Virus record (IMG/VR): IMGVR_UViG_3300013104_000026
Span: 1-60,931 of that record
Strand: one strand, 5' to 3'
Length of the DNA: 60,931 nucleotides
From: a virus
Within the stretch, counting starts at the first letter, position 1. The number at the start of each line of letters is the position of its first letter. The position numbers were made by a program, and so were the translations under genes. Positions 29,731-38,371 of this stretch are shown in pieces. The notes under the pieces were generated by a model. That model did not search any database and was not told the origin of the DNA. It worked only from the letters and a program-made list of their open reading frames with translations.

Positions 29731-31422
29731 ATGAACAAACTTGAAACCGCTTACGAATATGCGAATGACGTTTTGGCCGGGAATATATCCGTTGGTTATT
29801 ACGCGCGACTTGCTGTTCAAAGGCATTTTAAAGATTTAAAAGAATCTAAAAAAAGGGGCATTTTTTTTAATGAATTGGCTGCTCAAAAAGCATTAACCTT
29901 TTTTGACTTTCTCAGTTTATCAAAAGGCGATACGGATGGAGCAGCATTTAAATTAGAACCTTGGCAGTCTTTTATTGTCGCATCCGTTTTTGGGTGGCAA
30001 AAAGTAGAAGATGGTAAAAGGAGATTTACTGAGGCTTACATAGAGCTGAGTAAAAAAAACGGAAAAACTACAACTGCGGCTGGTATAGGACTCTATTGCA
30101 TGGCCTTTGACAATGAGAATGGACCCGAAGTTTATGCCGCAGCTTACACCAGGGATCAGGCCAGTATTTGTTTCGAAGAAGCGGTGGCGATGGTTGAGCG
30201 GTCGCCTGCTCTTAATAAAAGAGTCCAGAGGCTTAAATACAATTTAACTATTCCAGCCACCAGGGCTAAATTTAATGCAGTATCTCACGACGCTAAAAAT
30301 ACAGAGGGAAAGAATGCACACTGTGTATTGTTTGATGAATATCACGTTCATACGACAGATGGGGTTAAAGTTTCGCTTCAATCCGGTATGGCTGCCAGAA
30401 CTCAGCCTTTATTTTTTATAATCACGACGGCAGGAGATAACAAACAGGGACCATGTTACAAATACAGAGACATATGCACATCTGTATTAGAAGGGAAAAT
30501 CGATATCGACAACATTTTTACCATGATTCATGGTATTGATGAGGGGGATGATTGGAAAGATGAAAAAACATGGGTAAAAGCTAATCCGAATATAGGAGTT
30601 TCTGTTAGGATGCCTTTTTTAAGAGGTGAATTTAAAAAGGCATTATTGAATGGACGTGCCGAGGTAGAGTTTAAGACCAAACATTTAAATATGTGGGTGG
30701 ATGCTGCCATAACCTGGATACCATCAGAGACATGGAAAAGAATGGCAGACTCTGAATTTAAGCCTCCGAAAGGAGCTGTGTGTTATGGAGGATTGGATTT
30801 GGCCACAACAAGTGATATTTGTTCATTTTCTTTGTACTTTCCTGAATATAACTACTTCACGACGACACATTACGTACCGGAAGAGGCCGCAAAAAATGCA
30901 GTAAGATCCGGAATTGATTACATGGACTGGATTAATGATGGGTATTTAGTTAAAACTCCCGGAAAGACAACAGATTATAATTATATAAAAATGGATATAC
31001 TGGCATCAGCCAGTTATTGGGACTTGAAATTTTGTGGATACGACAGGTGGAACTCATCAGATTTAGTTCAAAACTTGGATGACGAACTAGGAACAACTTT
31101 CGTTCCGGGGAAAGGAGCCGTAAAATCTAAATATGAGGCTAAAATGCAAAAGTTTGGACAAGGGTTTGCATCGATGAGTACACCAACCAAAGAATTTGAA
31201 AAGTTATGTGTCGATGAAGTAATTAAGCATGATGGGAATCCAGTAACTGCATGGATGCTAGGAAACGTTTCAATATCAACAGATCCTGCTGGCAACATCA
31301 AAACGGATAAAGCGCAAAGCAAAGATAAAATTGATGGCGTAGTTGCAATGATTATGGCGCTAGGAGAATATTTAGCATGGAATTATCAAAGTAAATATCA
31401 GGATAAAATAGCCGTATGGTAA
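29731..31422 (+). CDS. terL: Terminase large subunit, HK97-like
   Basis: A 563-residue motor/nuclease. EPWQSFIVASVFGW (Q motif), Walker A SKKNGKT (107-113), Walker B CVLFDEYH (198-205) and the coupling ITTAGDN define the ATPase. The nuclease domain starts at YGGLDLATTSDICSF (about 350) and ends with the last Asp in DGVVAMIMALGE. It packages DNA into proheads. Full family length. Confidence 0.95.
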   Translation: MNKLETAYEYANDVLAGNISVGYYARLAVQRHFKDLKESKKRGIFFNELAAQKALTFFDFLSLSKGDTDGAAFKLEPWQSFIVASVFGWQKVEDGKRRFTEAYIELSKKNGKTTTAAGIGLYCMAFDNENGPEVYAAAYTRDQASICFEEAVAMVERSPALNKRVQRLKYNLTIPATRAKFNAVSHDAKNTEGKNAHCVLFDEYHVHTTDGVKVSLQSGMAARTQPLFFIITTAGDNKQGPCYKYRDICTSVLEGKIDIDNIFTMIHGIDEGDDWKDEKTWVKANPNIGVSVRMPFLRGEFKKALLNGRAEVEFKTKHLNMWVDAAITWIPSETWKRMADSEFKPPKGAVCYGGLDLATTSDICSFSLYFPEYNYFTTTHYVPEEAAKNAVRSGIDYMDWINDGYLVKTPGKTTDYNYIKMDILASASYWDLKFCGYDRWNSSDLVQNLDDELGTTFVPGKGAVKSKYEAKMQKFGQGFASMSTPTKEFEKLCVDEVIKHDGNPVTAWMLGNVSISTDPAGNIKTDKAQSKDKIDGVVAMIMALGEYLAWNYQSKYQDKIAVW

Positions 31423-31622
31423 ATCAACAAATGGAAATTAAAAACGTAGACCTTTCGCTAACTAAAAAAGGATTTATAAGGATATTTGAAGAGTTGAAAT
31501 CCAATGGGTTAACTATTAGGGACTCGTTCAATAAAACAGTTGAGTTGTGTGAGTTAAAAGGGTATAATTGCCCTTATTCCTCGTTCGAATCATTCAAAGT
31601 AATTATTTATCGTAAAAAGTAA
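31416..31622 (+). CDS. Small protein between terL and portal
   Basis: A 68-residue, soluble, helical protein (KKGFIRIFEELKSNGLTIRD) whose start overlaps the terL stop. Function unknown; an internal ATG at 31431 is also possible. Confidence 0.55.
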   Translation: MVNQQMEIKNVDLSLTKKGFIRIFEELKSNGLTIRDSFNKTVELCELKGYNCPYSSFESFKVIIYRKK

Positions 31623-31682
31623 ACATAGTTTACCCTTTTAGCCATTTACGAGCATTATTTTCGTATAAAATAGGGAAATCTC

Positions 31683-32987
31683 TTGTCAAACATCTTTCAA
31701 AAGTGGTTCGGATTTGGTTCGGAAGAACCGGAACAACGGATGTCATCAAATACCGTAGGTCACATCCCGGATTTGGAGGCATCCTTTCTGCGCGCGATAG
31801 GCATAGACCCGATCAAAGTAGCAGTTACTGCTAAGTCGGCAATGGGAGTAAGTACTTTTTTTTCCTGTGTCAGAGTAATTTCTGACTTGGTAGCGTCTCA
31901 GCCATACTCTGTTTATAAGTCATTGGACTCAGGTGGTAGTAAAGTAGCAAGTAACCATCGACTTCATTACCTAATTCATACCCGTCCAAATGCCAGGATG
32001 AGTCCTTATATCTGGAAGCGAACCATGATGGCGAACATGCTCGTATATGGATTTGCGTTATCGCAAATTATCAGAGATGGAATGGGTAATTCAGTTGCAT
32101 TGGTTCCTCACTCATCAAGTAAGGTAACCATATATGAAGATCCGGAAACCGGAATGTATTTCTTTAAGGTGAATGGCAAATCTAATATTGTCCTAAGCGA
32201 GGATGATGTAATTTTTCTTAAAGATTTAGGGCTTGACGGGAATTGTGGACATTCAGTTGTTAATTGGCAAGATCAGACTATTAAGCTTGGTTTGCTGGCA
32301 AAAAAGTTTGCAAACAAGTACTATGAAAAAGGAGCTTTTCTTTCTGGTATCATAACAACTGAACTTGATCCAACGAACAAAGAAGCAGCTGAGATCTATA
32401 AGGAACGCATCAAGCAGGGTATTCACAGAGACGAAGATGGTATAATCGTTCTAGGCGCAGGGGTTGACTATAAAAGTATAGGGCGAGATACAACAGAATC
32501 TCAGGTAATAGAATTTTTAGACCAAACTGATAAGGACATTGCAAAATCTTTCGGGTTGCCGATGTCAATGCTTGGAGATACTGAAAAACAGACTTCGTTT
32601 GGAACTGGCGTGGAGTCGATGTTCATCAGTGTGACAAATACCGTAATAATTCCAAAAGCTGTTCAATTGGAGCAAGAGATTAATTACAAGTGCTTGACAT
32701 TTGACGAGCAAAAGAACGGATACTATACAAAACTGAATTTCAGAAATCTACTTCGCGGGGATGCCAAATCTTATGCAGAGTATGTCTCAAAAATGATACA
32801 AAATGGAATTTATACCCAAAACGAAGTTCGTGGATGGGATGAGCTTCCAGCTGTTCAAGGTGGCGATCGTCACTGGATACAGCAAAATATGATGCCTCTT
32901 GATATGGCAGACGAAGTTTTAAAATCTAAAAACACAGGCAATGGAGAAGGAACTAAGATTCCAGCCGGTATTGAGTCCGAAAGTTGA
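31683..32987 (+). CDS. Portal protein, HK97 family
   Basis: A 434-residue protein starting at TTG 31683. AMGVSTFFSCVRVISDLVASQPYSVYK, HPRPNARMSP-like (HTRPNARMSP) and KDIAKSFGLPMSMLGD (about 297) are standard HK97-type portal signatures. It forms the dodecameric DNA entry ring. Its 3' end overlaps the protease gene by 47 bp. Confidence 0.93.
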   Translation: MSNIFQKWFGFGSEEPEQRMSSNTVGHIPDLEASFLRAIGIDPIKVAVTAKSAMGVSTFFSCVRVISDLVASQPYSVYKSLDSGGSKVASNHRLHYLIHTRPNARMSPYIWKRTMMANMLVYGFALSQIIRDGMGNSVALVPHSSSKVTIYEDPETGMYFFKVNGKSNIVLSEDDVIFLKDLGLDGNCGHSVVNWQDQTIKLGLLAKKFANKYYEKGAFLSGIITTELDPTNKEAAEIYKERIKQGIHRDEDGIIVLGAGVDYKSIGRDTTESQVIEFLDQTDKDIAKSFGLPMSMLGDTEKQTSFGTGVESMFISVTNTVIIPKAVQLEQEINYKCLTFDEQKNGYYTKLNFRNLLRGDAKSYAEYVSKMIQNGIYTQNEVRGWDELPAVQGGDRHWIQQNMMPLDMADEVLKSKNTGNGEGTKIPAGIESES

Positions 32988-33558
32988 AACAAGAGAAGAT
33001 GGTATTGAAATCATCAGCGGTATGGGTGTTGTCTTTGGTCAGCGATCGGACAAACTTGGTTTCTTCTATGAGTATATTGATAAAAACGCATTTGACAATG
33101 CAGACATATCTGATGTAGTCGGACTATTCAATCATGACAGCAATTACGTTCTTGGGAGATCTTCCAGTGGAACAATGCGTTTCAAAATTGAGACAGATGG
33201 CGTGTTTTATGAAATTGACGCTCCGCAAACTCAGACGATACGCGACTTGGTTTTAGCTCCAATGAAGCGCGGGGATATTACTGGCAGCTCGTTCGCATTT
33301 AGCATTGCTGAGGACGGAGATACTTGGGAGTGGGATAAAAACAACCAAGTTTATATTCGTCACATCACGAAAATTGAGAAGCTTTACGACCTATCTCCTG
33401 TAACGACTCCGGCGTACTCTCAATCAACTAGTTCAGTTGCAAAAAGATCTTTCGATAGCTTCATTGAAGAAACTAAGAAGCGCGAGGATCTCGAAAAGCG
33501 CAAAAACGAACATTTCCTACGTCAATATGCTGAGAACAGATTAAGACTTATTGCATAA
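32941..33558 (+). CDS. Prohead protease, HK97 family (S78)
   Basis: A 205-residue serine protease. IISGMGVVFGQRSDKLG, the catalytic His in FNHD (about 60) and Ser in GSSFAF (about 115-120), followed by LYDLSPVTTPAYSQ, are diagnostic. It processes the scaffold part of the capsid protein. The C-terminal charged tail is typical. Confidence 0.94.
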   Translation: MEKELRFQPVLSPKVETREDGIEIISGMGVVFGQRSDKLGFFYEYIDKNAFDNADISDVVGLFNHDSNYVLGRSSSGTMRFKIETDGVFYEIDAPQTQTIRDLVLAPMKRGDITGSSFAFSIAEDGDTWEWDKNNQVYIRHITKIEKLYDLSPVTTPAYSQSTSSVAKRSFDSFIEETKKREDLEKRKNEHFLRQYAENRLRLIA

Positions 33559-33596
33559 CAACACTTCATCAATAAACTAAAAACCAATTAATAAAC

Positions 33597-34922
33597 ATGA
33601 AAACGCTCAAACAATTACAGGAAGAACGTAATCAGAAAATCACTGATGCGAACAACCTGTTACAGAAGGCAAAAACCGAAGCGCGTGAATTAACCACTGA
33701 GGAATCTTCTCAGTTTGATGCGTTGGATACCGAAATTGAACAGCTCGACGTAGATATCGAAGCGAAAAGAAAACACGAGGATTTTGCTAAAAAACGTGCT
33801 CTTTCTCTTGGATTGGTTGGAGAACCGGTTCAATTGGAATCGAAGCAGGATAAAAAAGATCTTCGAAATTTCTCAGTGCTTAAAATGATCCGTTCGATGA
33901 TTAAAGACGGAGAACCTTTGGAAGGTCTTGAAAAAGAACTTAACGAAGAAGCAAAGGCAGAAGCTCGTGGATTTAATCAGGAGATTTTTGGCGTAGGTAT
34001 TCCATCTAGAATTTTGTCTACACGAGACAATTCTGTAACAATGCCAACACAGCCAGAAGATGGTAAGGCGGTAGTTGAAACAAATCTTGATAATAATTTA
34101 TCAATGATGGACATGCTGCGCAATGCCCTTGTTACTCGTCAATTGGGAGCCACTTACCTAAATGATCTTACTGGTAACGTTTCATTTACAAGACTAACTC
34201 AGCGACCAGTTGCTACATGGAAGGCTGAGGTTGGGGCGCTGGATAAATCAAATGTAAAATTCGCACTGGATGAACTTGCTCCAAAGAGACTTGGAACATA
34301 TACAGTTCATTCTCTCCAATTCCTTCGCCAAACAGCACCAAGCATTGAGCGAAAAATCCGTGAGGAGATTGTGTACTCCTTGCAAGAAGGTGTTGATATT
34401 GCTGCTATTAGTGGAACTGGATCGAATAACCAGCCAATGGGTATTTTGAATCACGCTGGTGTTGCGGCTATAAATGTTGCTGGACTTGGTGCCACTGGTG
34501 CGGCTTTGACTCGTGCAAACCTAATCGCCTTACGCACCGCTCTTTTAAAGCGTAATATCCGTGGTAGTAAATTAGCATGGTTGATCAATGCAGTTACTGA
34601 GGGTGCTCTTTCAAATACCACAATCGCTACTGGTAGTGATAAGTTTATCCTTGAAACGGAACGACTTTTGAACTACCCATATGTGATGTCAAACATGGTT
34701 CCTTCTGATCTTACTAAGTCAACTGGAACTAACCTTTCGGCAGCGATATTTGGAGACTGGTCGGAACTTTACATTGGCCAATGGGGTGGTATTGATTTAA
34801 CAGTGGATCCATACACAATGATTGGTGACGGTCAAATCAGAATTGTGGCGCAAGGATTCTTTAACGTTTTGGTTCATCGCCCAGAGGCATTTGCTTATTA
34901 CAAAGACATCGTCACTGTATAA
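33597..34922 (+). CDS. Major capsid protein, HK97 fold
   Basis: A 441-residue protein. The first ~110 residues are a coiled-coil delta/scaffold domain (LQEERNQKITDANNLLQKAK), probably removed by the protease encoded upstream. The mature fold shows SMMDMLRNALVTRQLGATYL, VHSLQFLRQTAPSIE, GSNNQPMGILNHAG and the final IRIVAQGFFNVLVHRPEAF. The leader ACTTCATCAAT...AACTAAA precedes ATG 33597. Confidence 0.95.
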   Translation: MKTLKQLQEERNQKITDANNLLQKAKTEARELTTEESSQFDALDTEIEQLDVDIEAKRKHEDFAKKRALSLGLVGEPVQLESKQDKKDLRNFSVLKMIRSMIKDGEPLEGLEKELNEEAKAEARGFNQEIFGVGIPSRILSTRDNSVTMPTQPEDGKAVVETNLDNNLSMMDMLRNALVTRQLGATYLNDLTGNVSFTRLTQRPVATWKAEVGALDKSNVKFALDELAPKRLGTYTVHSLQFLRQTAPSIERKIREEIVYSLQEGVDIAAISGTGSNNQPMGILNHAGVAAINVAGLGATGAALTRANLIALRTALLKRNIRGSKLAWLINAVTEGALSNTTIATGSDKFILETERLLNYPYVMSNMVPSDLTKSTGTNLSAAIFGDWSELYIGQWGGIDLTVDPYTMIGDGQIRIVAQGFFNVLVHRPEAFAYYKDIVTV

Positions 34923-34952
34923 TCAAATTAGAGCTTAATTCTAATAGAAATC

Positions 34953-35150
34953 ATGAAAGGAAAAGTTTTAAAACCCATCCCTGGTACTGGATATAGTATC
35001 GGGGATGAATCAGACTTCGATTTGGAGTCTCAACCCTGGCTGATTGATGAGGAGTATATTGAAGAATTGACTTCCCATAAAGAAAAGCCAAAGCAGGAAA
35101 CAGCAATGAATAAAGCTGCTGAAAACGCAGCCAAACCAAACAACAAGTGA
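34953..35150 (+). CDS. Small head-region protein, paralogue A
   Basis: A 65-residue protein (MKGKVLKPIPGTGYSIGDES ... EYIEELTS) with a charged tail. It is a clear paralogue of the 59-residue protein at 35738-35917: both read KVLKxxPGxxYxIGDExDF...W...EYIEE. The pair flanks the head-tail connector gene. Function unknown, perhaps a capsid decoration or stabilising peptide. Confidence 0.7.
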   Translation: MKGKVLKPIPGTGYSIGDESDFDLESQPWLIDEEYIEELTSHKEKPKQETAMNKAAENAAKPNNK

Positions 35151-35704
35151 AAAAAAGCTTCCCCTTCATAGTTCAAAGATACGATCACGATATCGTTACT
35201 CTTCCGCAAGCAAGGGAATGGTTGAGGATGGATATTCCGGGTTATGACGGGGAAGATAATTCTATTGTAATGGCTATTCAATCCGCTGTTTCAAGAGTAG
35301 AAAGCACTTGTAATTTATCACTTGGAATATCTACCTACGAATGGAACGTAGATTGCCGTCCATGTGATTTCGAAGATGTATTCTACGTACAGGAAATCGT
35401 AGGTATTAGTTATTACGATACAGATAATTACACACCTATTGATACCACTAAATACCGATTAAAAAGATTAGGAACATTGCGGTCCGAAATTAAATGGATC
35501 GATTATCCAGTTGACAGAGAAATAGATGACTATAAAATTACATTCAAAGCTGGTATGCCAGAAGGCACTGTGCCGGGAGATTTACTATTAGCAATCAGAT
35601 CAATGATAGTGCAGCAATTTGACACCCGCGGAGATATCGTGGCTGAGAAGAAGACACTTTCTGATAAGTTAATGGAGAATTACAGAATAGGGTATGTCTG
35701 CTAA
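35147..35704 (+). CDS. Head-tail connector, gp6-like
   Basis: A 185-residue protein starting at GTG 35147, which overlaps the preceding stop. LPQAREWLRMDIPGYDGEDNS, IQSAVSRVESTCNLSLG and the strand/loop part around YYDTDNYTPIDTTKYRL match gp6-like connectors, which form the ring beneath the portal. The C-terminal helix (LLLAIRSMIVQQFDTRGD) is typical. Confidence 0.85.
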   Translation: MKKSFPFIVQRYDHDIVTLPQAREWLRMDIPGYDGEDNSIVMAIQSAVSRVESTCNLSLGISTYEWNVDCRPCDFEDVFYVQEIVGISYYDTDNYTPIDTTKYRLKRLGTLRSEIKWIDYPVDREIDDYKITFKAGMPEGTVPGDLLLAIRSMIVQQFDTRGDIVAEKKTLSDKLMENYRIGYVC

Positions 35705-35737
35705 TAGAATATTTTCAAATAAACAGAATTCTGAGCA

Positions 35738-35917
35738 ATGAGAGCGAAAGTATTGAAAACCGTACCTGGATCAGACTATGCCATAGGTGACGAGGCTGAT
35801 TTTGATGAATTAGCAGCACAATGGCTTGTAGCAGGAGAATACATCGAGGAGATTAAAAAGCCTAAGCAGGGAAAATCTGTCGACGCCGATAATACTGTAA
35901 AACCAAAATCTAAATAA
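35738..35917 (+). CDS. Small head-region protein, paralogue B
   Basis: A 59-residue protein from ATG 35738 to TAA 35917 (MRAKVLKTVPGSDYAIGDEA ... GEYIEEIKKPK). It duplicates the gene at 34953-35150 in its core and its basic tail. It fits tightly between the connector gene and the GTG start at 35920. Confidence 0.7.
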   Translation: MRAKVLKTVPGSDYAIGDEADFDELAAQWLVAGEYIEEIKKPKQGKSVDADNTVKPKSK

Positions 35918-35919
35918 CA

Positions 35920-36270
35920 GTGGCTGATAACAGATCATTTTCAAGTAAACTGGATCGCAGGGTTGAATTTTTAAAACCTTCCGCATCAGTAGATTCATTT
36001 AATGAAAATGTAGCTTTTGAAACTGTTTATTCAAATTACCCTGCTCACCGAAAAGATAGCGCCTCAAAACAGGATGAGTCGCAAAGTAATAACCTTATTC
36101 AGGGGATTGCGATGGTTGAGTGGGAAATAAGATTTTTGCCTGGCTTATCAATACATACCGGATGGCGCTTAAAAGATCTTCATGATGGTAAAATATATGA
36201 GATTACAGCACCGTCAGTAGAGATAGGGAGAAGAGAGGGTATCCGTATCACAACAAAGATTATACAATGA
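35920..36270 (+). CDS. Head closure / head-tail joining protein
   Basis: A 116-residue protein starting at GTG 35920. LDRRVEFLKPSASVDSFNEN, MVEWEIRFLPGLSIHTGWRL, DGKIYEITAPSVEIGRREGI match the SPP1 gp16/HK97 gp7-like head-tail joining family. It overlaps the next gene by 4 nt. Confidence 0.83.
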   Translation: MADNRSFSSKLDRRVEFLKPSASVDSFNENVAFETVYSNYPAHRKDSASKQDESQSNNLIQGIAMVEWEIRFLPGLSIHTGWRLKDLHDGKIYEITAPSVEIGRREGIRITTKIIQ

Positions 36271-36743
36271 TCGACATTGATGTCAGCGAACTTGTAGCTC
36301 TTGAAAAAGGACTAGCCAGGTACGAGTCGGTACTTCCAAGAAGTGTTGCTGGCAGCGCGTTGAGGACGGCAGCTAAACCAATGTATCAAGCTGCGCGCGC
36401 AGGTGTACCGGTCGGTAAAAAAGGAAACGTACAAACAGGAGCGTTAGCGCGAGGTGGAGCGACAAGACGGGATATGAGAATGAAGATTGTTTCCGGTACT
36501 CAGCATGGAGAAGTTGCCAGGGTATTGATAGGCGTTTCTAAAAAGACTGGCAAAGTTGGATGGAGAACCCATTTTATAACCAGGGGATTTACGGATCGAT
36601 CAGGCAAAAAACATGGGCCTAATGACTTTTTAAAGGTCGCTTTTGATGCCACAATTATTACTGTTCAATCAACATTCGGAAAGTTAATGGCTTTGAGTTT
36701 CCAAAAATGGGCTCGCAATAATTTACCTCAGGGAAAATTCTAA
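36267..36743 (+). CDS. Neck/tail protein, HK97 gp10-like
   Basis: A 158-residue basic protein. AGSALRTAAKPMYQAARAGVP, TGALARGG and the HGPNDFLKVAFDAT segment are typical of HK97 gp10-type neck proteins, which help join tail to head. Its stop shares a base with the next start. Confidence 0.85.
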   Translation: MIDIDVSELVALEKGLARYESVLPRSVAGSALRTAAKPMYQAARAGVPVGKKGNVQTGALARGGATRRDMRMKIVSGTQHGEVARVLIGVSKKTGKVGWRTHFITRGFTDRSGKKHGPNDFLKVAFDATIITVQSTFGKLMALSFQKWARNNLPQGKF

Positions 36744-37132
36744 TGATTACACCAGCATTCATAGAGAGATTATTGGCAACATCAGAAATTACCGATCTGG
36801 TAGGCAACAGGATTAAGCCGAATGTAATCAAATCGGGTACTCCATATCCTGCAATATATGTCTTTTCGGACAGAATGGAAAAGCAGGGATGTTTCGACCC
36901 GAGAGGAGCAAAAGAAGGTGTTGTAGAAATTGGGGTTTACGCGAAGTCATATTCAGAAGCTTACGATGTAATGCAGGCAATCAGACTTTCTCTTGATGAT
37001 TTTACAGGCATCATAAACAATGTTGGAATTATGATCATGGGTGGCAAAGAGGCTGCTGATCAATACAATGAAGATGATGACATCCACTTGAAAATAATTG
37101 AATACGAAGCCGTTGCCGAGCCTAAAAACTAA
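36743..37132 (+). CDS. Tail terminator/completion protein, DUF3168-like
   Basis: A 129-residue protein: ATSEITDLVGNRIKPNVIKS, YPAIYVFSDRMEKQG, AYDVMQAIRLSLDDFTG. The pattern matches DUF3168-type tail terminators, which cap the tail tube. It lies in the expected position between neck and tube genes. Confidence 0.82.
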   Translation: MITPAFIERLLATSEITDLVGNRIKPNVIKSGTPYPAIYVFSDRMEKQGCFDPRGAKEGVVEIGVYAKSYSEAYDVMQAIRLSLDDFTGIINNVGIMIMGGKEAADQYNEDDDIHLKIIEYEAVAEPKN

Positions 37133-37159
37133 ATCATCAACAACTAAAAATTATATAAA

Positions 37160-37609
37160 ATGAGCGTAAGAGCAGTAGATACCGTAAGGGGGATAGAGAC
37201 CGTACTATCGGTTGATAAAGCCGATAATGAGACTTATGTCGTACTAAAATGCGCTACCCAGATCAGTTATACCAGCGACAAAGAAACGCTTGAAGCTGCT
37301 TGTTACGGCGGAACAGAGATGTTGATGTCAGGTGCTGATGCGGTAAAATCGTTTAGCTTAACCGGACAGGTTAAAGAATACGCATCTGTGGATCAAGCTA
37401 ATAACGTTTCGTACTATGACCTTCTTTTATGGCACGAAGCAGGGACATTGAAGAAATTCAAATACGCCCGCCCGCACGTGGGAGATACAGTTCAGGAGTT
37501 TGAAGGGTTTGTTACCGCGCTAGGTGAATCCGGCGATCCTAAGGGATTACAAACCTACACAGCAACGATCACCCCTCGTAAGAAAGGTACCATTTCAAAA
37601 TTAGTTTAA
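37160..37609 (+). CDS. Major tail (tube) protein
   Basis: A 149-residue protein with strand-rich composition (VRGIETVLSVDKADNETYVV ... YTATITPRKKG) in the position of the tube protein, directly before the tail chaperones. The leader ATCATCAAC...AACTAAAAATT and a downstream terminator-like hairpin (37628-37650) suggest high expression. No sheath protein follows, so the tail is probably flexible and non-contractile. Confidence 0.8.
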   Translation: MSVRAVDTVRGIETVLSVDKADNETYVVLKCATQISYTSDKETLEAACYGGTEMLMSGADAVKSFSLTGQVKEYASVDQANNVSYYDLLLWHEAGTLKKFKYARPHVGDTVQEFEGFVTALGESGDPKGLQTYTATITPRKKGTISKLV

Positions 37610-37627
37610 TAGTCAAAAAAAACCTTA

Positions 37628-37650
37628 GCCCTGTCACCCGGCAGGGCTTT
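37628..37650 (+). terminator. Hairpin between tail tube and tail chaperone genes
   Basis: GCCCTG (37628-37633) and CAGGGC (37642-37647) with an 8-nt loop and a following TTT. Probably a weak terminator that lowers expression after the tube gene, as is common at this place. Confidence 0.6.
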
Positions 37651-37664
37651 ACATCTTCATCATC

Positions 37665-38048
37665 ATGTCAGCCAAATCGAAAAGTCCTGAAATCATTCCT
37701 ACCGAGACCAAATTCAACCTCAAACTAGGAGAAAACATTTATACTTTAAATTTTGGAGTTGCCGCATTCTTGCGCCTTCCGGAAGAAAATCCAAAAATTA
37801 CTAATCCACTTTCCGTGTTGGATGATCTGACTGGCATAGAAGCCATCCCGGCTTTAATCCAGGCTGCTATCAAGCCAGAGGATAGAAAATGGACTACCAA
37901 GGACGAACTATACGATCTGTTTGATTCCTGTGATGACCCAGCGCTAAATAAAGTACTTACCGGATATATCAGTGCTATCGGAGTCGTGTCAAAAAAGCTC
38001 AATCCCGCAATCGAGGCCGTAAACGCAATGCAAAGCAAAAACGCCTAG
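37665..38048 (+). CDS. Tail assembly chaperone G
   Basis: A 127-residue protein (FNLKLGENIYTLNFGVAAF ... LIQAAIKPEDRKWTTKDELY) acting with the tape measure during tail assembly. At codons 109-111 it contains A AAA AAG in the correct phase for -1 slippage (37991-37997), which would make a 235-residue G-T fusion with the next frame. Leader CTTCATCATC. Confidence 0.83.
   Translation: MSAKSKSPEIIPTETKFNLKLGENIYTLNFGVAAFLRLPEENPKITNPLSVLDDLTGIEAIPALIQAAIKPEDRKWTTKDELYDLFDSCDDPALNKVLTGYISAIGVVSKKLNPAIEAVNAMQSKNA
37991..37997 (+). promoter_or_regulatory. Programmed -1 frameshift site (slippery heptamer A AAA AAG)
   Basis: In frame, TCA AAA AAG: tRNAs can slip to AAA AAA, and reading continues in the -1 frame through 38048 and into the frame of the 38087 gene without a stop. 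A conserved device for making gpG and gpGT in a fixed ratio in long-tailed phages. Confidence 0.85.
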
Positions 38049-38086
38049 TTTTTGATAAATGGGATTGGTATAGAGATGCCGGTAAA

Positions 38087-38371
38087 ATGAGGCTATCGTC
38101 CTTAGACCTGGAAAATCTAACGCCTTTCCAGTTCAACCTTATGCGGGAAGGTTATGAGCTTGATCAAAAGTACCAATGGGAAAGAACCAGGTTTGGGGCT
38201 TACTGGACCTATATCATGGCCGGCCGTCAAGGAGAAGATATTTCAATCGAGGAATTCCGTCCGCTGGATGAAGAAGATTTGAAAAAAGTACCTTCCGCCA
38301 TTGATTCTATCCCGGTTTATACACCTGCGCAAGAAGAGTATTTCAATAAATTATTTAATCCTGGTAAGTAA
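38087..38371 (+). CDS. Tail assembly chaperone T part (frameshift extension)
   Basis: A 94-residue frame from ATG 38087, but it is open backwards to the slippery site, so the real product is probably the fusion 37665-38371. The upstream in-frame part ends DKWDWYRDAGKMRLSSLDL. LTPFQFNLMREGYELDQKYQWERTR is typical of T domains, which bind the tape measure. It ends 1 bp before the tape measure start. Confidence 0.82.
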   Translation: MRLSSLDLENLTPFQFNLMREGYELDQKYQWERTRFGAYWTYIMAGRQGEDISIEEFRPLDEEDLKKVPSAIDSIPVYTPAQEEYFNKLFNPGK

